A stretch of 64,000 bases of DNA, from NCBI GenBank assembly GCA_004154925.1, contig QJNS01000032.1, positions 248,001-312,000 on the forward strand, written 5' to 3'. The position numbers were made by a program, and so were the translations under genes. Under the pieces are notes generated by a model, which was not told where the DNA came from, made no database searches, and worked only from the letters and a program-made list of their open reading frames with translations. This stretch comes from Monosporascus cannonballus. Taxonomy: Eukaryota > Ascomycota > Sordariomycetes > Xylariales. Below are positions 51,818-62,640 of this stretch, one piece after another (the stretch's first letter is position 1; each line of letters begins with the position of its first letter).

Positions 51818-54800
51818 GCTTTTTAATTGGTATTTATTATAAACCTAAACAAAAAGAAAATTATTAAGAAAGAAATACGTTAATTTATAGGAAACATTTG
51901 AAACGATAATTAGTACGACGTATAATAGGATGCGGTCGAAACTATGAAAAAATAATTTACTAAATAAGAAAAAATATCACAGCAAAACCAAAAATAATTA
52001 ATAGATTTAGAAGGAACAGTACGCCGGCAATAACGATAAATGTAGCAGTTTAACGCATTATATAAAAAAACATAAATAAGGATCGACAAATTCGAAAAGA
52101 AATTAAAAAACGAAAGTTACGTGTACAAAAACTGCAAAATAACGAAACCCAGAGAAAATAAGAAAAATTCCCAAAAAAGGCTTTAAACGTAATAATAAAA
52201 ACCGTTTAGAACCTTATTATTTTGGATATACGAATTGAAATGTATTAATATACTGTAATAATAAATTATGGAGTTTTTGGCGAAAATTATATAGTATCGG
52301 ATATAGTTATTATATTTGAATTGTTCTAAAATATAAGTTAAAACATTATATAATTTCGAATGTCGATAGTTAGGGATTCGCTTACCATAACGGGAAAATT
52401 ATATATGAAATTAATTACCTCCAGACTTTTGTCTAAGGACGATATTAAACAATTAATTTCGATATCGTTTTATTTGAGATATACGATATAATTTTAGAAT
52501 TATAATAAATACGTTAGTACGGAGTTTTGATTAATGGAGGAATTAGTTAGATAAGATTTACCTTATATTTTATTAGCAGATGAGAAAAAAATTCAGATTT
52601 TAATATTCGATCGAAAATGTCGACGAATACAGGTATTAGAATACGATAAAAACCTTTTTATCCAAAGGGACAAAACATAACAAACGAAAGGTTGTTAAAA
52701 AAGAATATAACGTATTATTATTATTACCGCGAAATTAAAGTAATTATATAACTATTTAAAATAATAACCCCAAAGATCAAAAGATTTAATTAATCTGTTA
52801 TTATAATATTATCGATATAAATAATTTTTAAAAAGTAGTTTAATCCGAAATAAATAAAATATACCGAATAAGATTATAAAATAATTCTTAAAAAAGGAGT
52901 TTCGACGAAGTTTTACCCTATTTATAACCTTAGCGGAAACGAATTACGCGCTTTTAAAAAATACTTAAAAAAGAGATTATAAAAAAATAGATTCGATTTT
53001 CGAAATTATTAATAGGTTACCGAATATTTTTTTTATATTTAAGAAAAACGGAAAATTGCGATTTGTAATTAATTATTAATAATTGACAGATATTATTATT
53101 AAATATTAAATATTAAATATTAAATATTATTATTCATAATTACAAAAATAAAAAACAGATTTTACGCAACCAAATAGTTTACAGTATTTGATTTTAAAAA
53201 TAAATTTAATCTTATTAAAACTAAAAAAGAATACGAATAGAAAGAAGCCTTTAGGACGAAATATAGATTATTTAAGTTTTTAATTATAAAAATAAGATTT
53301 ACAAATGTACTAGTAACTTTTTAACGGATGGTAAATTATATGTTACGAAAATACCTCGATATTTTTGTCGTATGCTACCTCGACGATATTCTCATCTTTT
53401 TAAAAACGGAAAAACAATATGCAAAATACGTTTATAAGGTTTTGTAAGCTTTATAGGACGTAAAGTTACTTATTAAGGTAAAAAAGAATTAATTTTACGC
53501 ATAACAAGTGAAATATTTAAGACATATTATTTTTCTAAAATATATTAAGATATACCTTAAAACAGCCGCCGTAATTATAAAATAATATATGCCAATTACG
53601 GTTAAGAAAGTATAAATATTTTTTAGATTTATTGATTATTATAAGAAATTTTTTCGGAATTTTAACAGGATAATTATATTTTTAACCAACATTACGAAAA
53701 AAGTAACAGAATTTAAATAAATATCCGAAATAAAAAAACATTTTAAAATATTAAAAATGCGCTTATTAATAAGCTAATGTTAGTTATGTACGATTTACAC
53801 CGGCTTATTAAATTAAAAACCGATATTTCGAATTACGCGTGAAAGATAATAATCGAATAACGAAATAATTAAGGCAAATTGTACCTTATTGTATGTTTCT
53901 TATATAAGTTAAAAAAAGCCGAGTTTAATTACGGTATTCTAGACAAGGAATTTATGGCCATTATTGTAATATTTTAAAAGTTTAAGTATTTTCTTAAAAA
54001 AGGTTGTATCGAATTAAGGTTTATACTAATTATCAAGATTTTACCCGTTTTACCACGATTAAAGAATTTACAAAACGATAATTAAAATACGCAGAAAAAT
54101 TGGCGAATTTCGATTTCGTTATTATTTATAAAAAAAAGCTTAAAAAACGGCAAAGTCGATATTCTAAGTAAGCGAGCAAACTTCGAAAAAGAATTAGTCA
54201 AAATTAGCCATATAATTTTAGATATTGTTATAAAAAATATTTACGCCCGTAATAGATTACGACAATTCGGGCAGTACGTTTTAATATATATCAAAAAAAA
54301 TCCAGCAATATAACGACGGTTTTCCAGAACACTAAACAAATTATAAAATATAAATTTTAAAAAAATACCAAAAGGATTTAATACGAGATATATACGAAAA
54401 TCAGTTATATAAATATCTAGAGATCTACAAAATCTTAGAACAATTTTTACGCACATATTTCTTTTTTAAAATAAAATTAACGATATAAAAAATAATTGAG
54501 TAATACGACGTTTACGTCTAAACAAATGTTCGACGACAAAAGCTATACGGAAAGTCATAATTACTATTAATCGTAAAGCGATTATGGTATTTAGTTATAT
54601 TTGACTTTATTACTAAACTTTTTATGTTAAAAAATCCAGTTATAAAAATAGATTACGACTATAATTTGATAATTGTTAATCGATTAACAAAATTCTTTTA
54701 TTTCTTATTATCTTATAAAGATATTAACGCCGAACAAATAGCATATATTTTTAGATAGATTTTTAATATATACGGATTATTACGAAAGATTATTTTAAAT

Positions 54801-55640
54801 AAACAATCTATATTGATATCTAAATTTTAGCAAGGCTTAATAATATAAATCGGCTTAAATTATAAGTTATCCGGTATTTTTAAATTATAAATAAATAAAA
54901 TAAACGAATTAAATTTTAAAAGATTATTTTCAATATTACATTAATTACGAATAAAATAACTGGATTAAGAAAATATTAATCGTATAACTGTTTTATAATA
55001 CCAGTTATTACGAAAATATTAAAATAACACCTACGAACGCCAATTTTGGTTTTATTCTAGATATTTATAGAAAATTACGGAACCACGGTCCAATTAATAT
55101 TAAAGTAATCCTTACGTCGGAATAATTACAATAATTATAATAAGAAATAAAAACAGAATTAAAAGTGGTACGAAATTAAATAAGTAAATTCTATAATTAA
55201 AAAAATTAAAAAGATTAACCTTCAAAAAGAGGAAAACGGTTTTTTTTATTATCAAAAATATCCAAAGAAAATAATGCAACAAAAAACTTAATTTTAAGTA
55301 TATCGGTTTATATAAAATCGCCAAAAAAATCTTGGAAAGTAATTACCCACTGGAATTCTTATTTAAAGTTAAACTGTATCCAATTTTTTAGGTTTCCTTA
55401 CTTAAATCAATAATAAATATAATTAAAGTGCATATAGTATAGGACGATATGGAAGTAAAAGACGAATAGGTATATAAGGTGGAAAAAATATTCGACATAC
55501 GAAAACAAAACGGACTTACCTAGTACCTAGTCAAGTGGAAAAAGTAGTCGGACTCCGAAAATACCTAGAAACCTGCCAAAAATCTTATCGACGCCCAGCG
55601 TTTACTAAAGAACTTTTACCAACAACGACTGAATTACCCG
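51818..55640 (+). pseudogene. Element C pol remnant
   Basis: RT is at about 53040-53450 (KYLDIFVVCYLDDILIFLKT). RNase H follows at about 53920-54190. Integrase comes next, then a chromodomain at about 55526-55620 (YLVKWKK*SDSENT*KPAKNLIDA), in which one Trp survives and the others are stops. The minus-strand frames at 54241-54456 and 55112-55324 are antisense shadows. Confidence 0.82.
53101..53131 (+). repeat. AAATATT tandem repeat, four units
   Basis: Four head-to-tail copies of AAATATT lie inside the RT remnant of element C. This is a small microsatellite-like expansion not seen at the matching place in element B. Confidence 0.8.
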
Positions 55641-56224
55641 AAATAATAACGTTTTAATCCATAAGATCCAAAAAGAGATATCCTTAATTTACCGCATTTA
55701 AATTAATAACGTCCACCTTATCTAAAGCTTGTATTTCGATTATAAACTTTAATTTCAAATATGCAAGGTTATTAAAGTTATTTAAGAACTAAAAAGTACG
55801 ATTAACCAATTTCGCATCCTAGGATTAGTGGTATTGGCGTTAACGACGTATACGAAGAAAACGCATAAGAACTTCGGATAAAGATTTTTCGGCTCCTAGC
55901 TTTTCTTTTTCTAATTTTTTCAATTCTGCGATATAACGATTAATTATAAAAATAAGGATTTTTATATCATTATATAAACGACCTCGATAAACATATTTCT
56001 TATAACGAAAAACCCCGTTTATTATCTGGTAATTAAGCTGCTGTATAAAACAAAAAAAGATATTACGTTAAAACGTTTAAGTTTAATTAAATTAGCTAAA
56101 GCAAGTAGCTATTCGGATTTGCAAAAACGACGCTTAGATATATCGGAAGACATATTAAATAAATAGAGAAAAACTTATTAAAAAAAGAAAACTTGAGAGC
56201 AAGATTTGTGTAAAAAAGAAATCA

Positions 56225-56541
56225 TATTATGACCTAACGAGTTACGGTTTCCAGAAACGGTCTGCCACGATCCAACTACGAATGCGTGGTAAGGTAAGTT
56301 ACGTAATAAATCCATAACTTATTAGTGGTAAGCCAATAAGCCGGATTAAAATATATACGCTTATTATTTCCATAATTTAAATAATATTAGCTTACAATAA
56401 CACTTCTTTACCTAAGGCACCCTTGGTATTACCAAACATAATACGTTACTATAGCTATTGCTCAGTTTCCGACGATACTCCTGCTAATATAAACCCGTAC
56501 AACTAAGGTTTAATAGTTGGTTAAACCGCTTAGCCGTCACA
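56225..56541 (+). repeat. Element C 3' LTR (C/D subfamily)
   Basis: Begins TATTATGACC and ends GCCGTCACA. The right half matches the conserved half of the A/B LTRs. The left half is different and contains TTATTAGTGGTAAG-type motifs. Confidence 0.9.
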
Positions 56542-58640
56542 ATACATAATATATTTCCAGTATTTATGTTAGAACCGTAATATAACCGAAAACCGGGCGA
56601 TGTTTAGATAACGTTATCAGATCTGATAAAGAAATAGAAAAAATATGTAATAAAGAATATCGTTCGTTACCGACATAATCGAAGATAACGCGAATATCTA
56701 ATTAAATAAAAAGGCTGGCCCGCCGAGTAAAATACGTAAAAACTTCGAAAGCATTTCGAATACGCGCTTAAGATATTATAATATTAGAAGAAAAAAATTA
56801 AATACGTATATAGGAAATAGAACGACCTAGAGATCGTAAGATAATAGCAGCCCAATCGGAAACAAATCGCCTAATAATTACAAGAATTACAAAAAATAAT
56901 TCCAAGCAAAATTAAGATATTAACGTTAAAGTATTACTTAGTTGTATAATTATTTTTAAACTTTTGGCAAATAATTACCTTATTATATATCGGTTGGAAA
57001 CCGATAACTAAGATAAAAATAATCGAATTTTTATTTCGAAAATAAGATTTCGCGTTTAATTGTTAAACTTTGTATTAATTAACCTTTACTAAGCGTACTA
57101 AGGAAATTAATATAGGAATATCGGAAAACGATCGGAGAACATATAACGGCAAAAAGCGGGTATATTTGTTAAATTTCTAGATATAAAACTCGGGAAAAAC
57201 TTAGAAACGTTTTATTTCTTACGAAAAGCAATGCCTAGGTAACCGGAGTATAATTTATTATTAGTCGGAAATAGGGCGCCGTTTTTAAAGCGTTTAACGT
57301 ATTTAAGTCTAATAGTAATTTTGCCTGGTAAAGGCGTTTTTTAATTGTAATTATTAATAAGTATTAGAATTTCGTCGAGATGTCGGAAAACGGGCGAAAA
57401 AATATTCGTAAGCGGAAAGCATAACGGTATAATGGCCGTTAAAAGTTGTCTTACTTATGAAAATACCTTAAAACTACGCCTAATTGGAAATTAATCGCGG
57501 AATAATAAAAAAAGAATCGTAATATTTATAAAAAGGACTTAAGTTTATAAACTCATAAAACGGCGTTAAAATTGGACTTTCGTAATTATAATGGATAATC
57601 GGAAATCGATTTCCGATATATTTAAAAAACTGTATTTTTTAATAATAATTATATTAAGAGCGAATTCCTCTTTGTAAAAAAATATTAAGTTATTAATTAA
57701 TTACAATTACGTTAAAACATTCGTATTAAATACCCGCAATACGAACTTTTTCGAATTCGTCGATTAACTCCTAGTGATCGATACCGAATTACAAAATCAT
57801 TTGGGCAATATTTTTATAAACGATCGGAATTTGAACGAAAATTAAATAACGATATTAAAAATATTAGAAATAATTACTTATTGTGCGAAAAATCTTATAA
57901 TAGTAATTAATTACGACGTAATTTAGGGCGCCCAAAACCTAAACGTAAACCGTACGATAATCAAAATAATGCTGTATTACGTAAATATAATATAGTTTAT
58001 TGCCTTCTATGGTACGATTAATATTTATTTTACTATCGACGTTAAAGGGATGGCGTTAAGAGAAATCCTAATTGTTATTAGTATTAAAGTATTTTTTTTA
58101 GAATTTCTTACAAAAAAATATAGCGAACGGAGATTATACGCAGAATAAACGGAAAAGGCGAAATAAGAATAAAAAAAACGGGAAATCGTACGGAACGCGC
58201 ACGTAAAAGAAATGGAAATATGGGCGCGAAAAAAAAGTAAACAAAATAGAGTTAAAAACGGATTGTAATGAGAAATTAGACGGAACATATTTAATTACGT
58301 AATATAGCATATATTAATTATTGCAATATTTATTTACAATATAATATAATACAGAATTATCGATAAATATACGTAGCTAAATTTGTGAAATACGTTATAT
58401 CAAATTAATAACAATTTTATCAGGGATTACCAGCTTAAAAAAGGGGAGTAATAATAAAAATATAGCCCTTATGAAAATAAGGCTGGTAGCCGACTAGTTA
58501 CCGATTAGCCACCAATCTACTTATTAATATAAATCCATTATGTGACAGGTAATAGGAAACGCTAGATGAAAATAACCGAATACCTTCACTTTTTGGAATA
58601 CGTTTTGCGATTAGTCGGAAATTACCTTACCTAAGCTCAT
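56542..58640 (+). pseudogene. unclassified RIP-damaged segment with a chromodomain remnant
   Basis: At about 56690-56765 the plus strand reads EYLIK*KGWPAE*NT*KLRKHFEYA, a clear chromodomain with stops at the expected Trp and at a third position. It is not the chromodomain of elements A-E. About 1.7 kb of unassigned sequence follows, with more G+C than its surroundings and some open pieces such as about 58030-58160. Near 58438 a purine run (AAAAAAGGGGAG) precedes a more normal stretch (58480-58640), which could be the 3' end and LTR of another retroelement. The minus-strand frame at 58025-58288 looks like an antisense shadow. Confidence 0.5.
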
Positions 58641-58649
58641 AGCTGTCCA

Positions 58650-61600
58650 TTATCTTACAATTTAATTTTTGAAATTATTTATAAAATACTTTATATTTTT
58701 AGTATTCAAAAGAATAAAAAAGTACGATTTATAATTAATTATCGATAATGTAATAATATTATAATTAAAAGTGGAATATTATTACTTTTAATTAATAAAA
58801 TAACAAATTACTTTTTAAGAATTAAATAATTTACAAAATATAATTTTAAAAATAATCCTACTTTTCTTAAGATTTAGAAACAATAAACATAAAAAATAAC
58901 TTTTAAAAAGTAATACAGATAGTTCAATTATATAATAACCTTAATAAAATTTATAAGCGTATTAATAATATATTAACGGTTAATAAATTATATATTACAA
59001 AAATACTTTAACGTTTTTAATAGATATTATTTCCACTATACTACAATTAATTCATAAATCCCAAATGGTTTATATATAAAATATATTTATAAATTCTTTT
59101 TAGATTTTATACAATGTTAAGTTATTAAATATCGTGGAAAAATTAATATTCTAAACAAAAATTTGAATATTTAAAATTTATTAGTATTTTAGAATATATT
59201 GTAAGAAATGCTCAAAAAATCGTTATAATTATAAAGAAATAAATATTAACAATAATTAAAAAGCACAAATAAGTTTTAGATTTGTTAACTATTATAAAAA
59301 AGGTTTCCGAAATTTTATCCAAATTATTATAGTATTAATTAAAGTTACTCAAAAAAGAATTTACCTAAATATTGTAAATAGATGTTTTAGGAAATCAGAA
59401 ACGTAATTATTAATAAATTAAGATTAATTATATACGATTTAATATGTTTTCTTAAAATTAATACCGATATTTCGAATTATACGATAAGTATAATTATTAA
59501 ATAATAAGGCAATGAAGGCAAATTATATTTTTTGGCACTTTTTTAGGATAGATTAGAAAAAGCAGAATTTAATAATATGGCTCCAATATTAAAAAATATA
59601 TAATTATTATTATAGTTTTCCGAAACTCTAGGTATTTTTTAAACAATGTCTTTATTAAATTAAGATTTATACGGATAAGTAAATTTTTATCCCTTTTATT
59701 ACGACTAAAAATACTTTCGAAAAGATAATTATAATACGTAAAAAAAGAAACAAATAATTTCGATGTCTTTATTATTTAGAACACACATTTAAAAAATTAA
59801 AAAAAACAAATATTTTAAGTAAACAGCAAAATTTCGAAAGAAAAGTAGTTAACATTAAATATATAATTTTAGATATTATCCCAAACGCAATTTTTACATG
59901 TTTATTAAATTGTAATAAGACGAAATATATTATATAATATATATTCTGAAATTAAAGGATATAACGATAATTAATGAAAAAATGAAATGTGAAATAAATT
60001 ATATGTTTTAAAAAAGTATTAAATAAAGTTAGTACGTCATATATATAAATATGAATTATATTGATATATCAGATCTAAAAAAATATAAAACCGATTTTAA
60101 TATATTTATTGTATTTTTAAAAGAAATATTTTAAAAAATACCCGAATAATATATTTGTAATAATAAGGTCAAAATATAATAATCGAAACTTTACGAAAAT
60201 CGATAACTATTATTAATTTTCTCAACTTATAAAGTTTACTTATTATAGATTTTATTATTAAATTTTCTTTATTTCAGATTTCGTAATAAAAATACATTGT
60301 AGTATTACTGTTAGTATCGTCGACAGATTTAGGAAATACTTTTATTTTTAACGTTATGAAGAAAACGTCAAGACCGAATAAATAATATATTTTTTTCTGA
60401 AGAGGTTTTATTATATATATATATTTATATAAAATTATATCCGATAAAAGAATTACGTTTATTTTTAAGTTTCAATAAGGTTTGATAATATAAATCGATT
60501 TAAATTGCAAATTATGTATTATACTTTGATTTTATACAAACGATTAAATAACACTGTTAATTTAAATATTAAAAGGTATTTAAAATGTGATATTGATTAT
60601 TTTAAAAATATTTAAACGATCATAGTATACGTAAATTTCAGATTTATATTTAACATTTATAAAAACTTGTATAATAAATTTTTTCGTACTAATATAATAT
60701 TTACCTTAGAATAATTTAAATAATTATACTAGGAAATAAAAGTAAAATTAAGATTTTGTGCGTCATTAAATAAATCAATGTTATATTCAAAATGGTTTAA
60801 AGAGATTAATATTTGAAAAACAATATTTTATTATAAACGATATATAAATAAAAACACTTAAAACAAAATTCGATTTCAAATATGTCTGTTTATATAAAAT
60901 TTGAAAAAAACCTTAAAGAATAATTATTAATTAGACTTTTTAACTTTAGTTAAATTATATCTGGTTTTTTATATTATTCTATTAAAATTAATAGCAGACA
61001 TTATGAAAGTTTATAAGAAACGAAACGGTATGAAAATAAAAAATAAAATTATATATAAAGTAAAAGGATTTTCAATATAAAAAATAAATTTACTTAATAT
61101 TTAATTAAATAAAAGAAATATCCGAATTGTAAAATACATGGAAATTCGCGAAAAGACTTTATCAATATTTAACGTTTATTACGAAATGTTGATTATTAAT
61201 AACGAAATCCAAAATCGCGTTTTGATTAACATTCTTTAAAAGTAATATTTGCGGATTAACTGAAGTTTGATTAAAAAGATTTATATTTTCAAAAATTTAA
61301 ATGTTTATTATCGTTTCCATTTTACGGCGCTTAACGTTGTTAATTTCGTTTAAGAATTAAAAATACGATTGACAAATTTCACGCTTTTCGATAAGTATTA
61401 TTATCGATAACCACGAATATTAAATAAACGAATAAAAAATTAAATAAAATCTTCTCGGCAATTAATTTCTTTTTTTAAACAACGAACCTTTCCAATATAA
61501 TAATTATCGAAAAAATAAAAATACTTATTTTATTGCATAATTAATCATAACGTGTATATTCCATATAACGAAGAACCTTTTTTACTATTTAACAAAAAAG

Positions 61601-62177
61601 CTGTTTAAAAAACAAAAACCCTACGACATAATTTCTAAACCTTTTATATTAATTAAGTTAATTAAAATATAATGTTATTTGGTTTTACGAAAGTGATATT
61701 TTGATATACGATTAAACATATTTAAGAAGGCCAAAAACTAATTAAGAAACAAAATTTAAAAGATAAAAGTTTTAGAAAAAGAAAAATCGTAATACGTTTT
61801 AACAAATTTCAACCTTTAAAAACAGTCGTAATATAAATAATTAAAAGAAGTTAAGTATACCAAGTTGCGTAACAAATTACCAACTTGCTAGTAATAAGCT
61901 AGTAACCCGGATAACTAATTTATTAGTAATAAACCAGTAAGCTGCATTGCTAACTTATTAGTAGTAAACCAATAAGACGAATCAAAATATATATATTCGG
62001 TATTTCTATAATTTAAATAACTTTAGCTTGTAATATAACTTCGTTATCTAAGATACATTGGGTATTACGAAGCGTGACCAGTTACTATATCTATTACTTA
62101 AAATCTTACAATACTTCTATTAATATAAACCTCTACGACTTAGGTTGAATAATTTGTTAAACCGTTTAGCCGTTATA
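58650..62177 (+). mobile_element. Element D: 5'-truncated Ty3/Gypsy chromovirus
   Basis: It aligns with element C from just before RT (C position about 52990) to the end. RT begins at about 58715 (RFIINYR). RNase H, integrase and a chromodomain (about 61085-61170, with an apparent frameshift) follow, ending in a 322-bp LTR of the C type. It is more degraded than C. Confidence 0.8.
61856..62177 (+). repeat. Element D 3' LTR (C/D subfamily)
   Basis: Aligns with 56225-56541. Several TTATTAGTAGTAAACCAATAAG-like units lie at about 61883-61980. It ends GCCGTTATA. The left end is set by analogy with C and is less certain. Confidence 0.8.
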
Positions 62178-62334
62178 TTAAGCTATTTTCAGGTTCGACT
62201 GGCTTAAGCTTTCTGAATTAATAAGCCCTATTTAACCTTCTTAAACCAGTTACGTAATTCTTCGTTTTAGTTAACGTTATATTTTAAAAAGACCCAACCG
62301 TCTCTATAGCAGCTAAGCGTATTTGGTTATAACA
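62178..62334 (-). repeat. partial LTR of the A/B family, inverted relative to D
   Basis: This matches the last 150 bp or so of the LTR at 51249-51641 (AAGCCCT...TTACGTAAT...TTATAACA) in the same orientation. It directly abuts the end of element D's LTR, so D, or a rearrangement, cut this older LTR. Confidence 0.65.
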
Positions 62335-62430
62335 CCATAAATTAGTTATTATATTCGAAAATAGTGAATATAGTATTTATCGTACAAATTATATCATATA
62401 ATAATTTTCTATATACTTAGCTTAGTCTAG
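62335..62430 (+). repeat. dispersed repeat copy (unclassified family)
   Basis: About 90 bp match the sequence split by element B (40638-40682 with 47443-47505) in the same orientation, and 50395-50485 and 36795-36850 in reverse. The shared core is an inverted form of ATAATTTGTACGATA. Confidence 0.65.
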
Positions 62431-62454
62431 AAAATATATCTTGACATTAAGTAT

Positions 62455-62640
62455 AATTTTATCAGATGTTGTTGGGAGGTTAGAGTGGCAAGGTAACCCA
62501 TTTATTGAAAACAGTTTGAAATCTGCCCTCCCTTTCCATTTCTGAAGAGAAGCCACTCATTATCTCAGATAGTTCAGGCTCTCTGGCTCGTTTTCTCAAT
62601 TTCTTTAAAGTTAGTCAAGTACCGCTTTACAACGCTAAAT
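62455..62640. other. island of normal composition
   Basis: About 185 bp without RIP-like composition. I found no coding frame or RNA gene. It may be single-copy host sequence or an unmutated repeat fragment. Confidence 0.5.

Larger units (their letters stand above)
51818..56541 (+). mobile_element. Element C: 5'-truncated Ty3/Gypsy chromovirus
   Basis: It aligns with element B from its position about 42770 onward, so the 5' LTR and gag are missing. RT, RNase H, integrase and chromodomain are followed by a 317-bp LTR. It is somewhat less mutated than B in places: the RT active site YLDDILIF is intact at about 53370-53400. Confidence 0.85.

Noticed and set aside
58025..58288. Hydrophobic minus-strand frame of 87 codons
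   Set aside because: AT-rich antisense frames give Phe/Leu/Ile-rich products by chance, and the plus strand looks more protein-like here.
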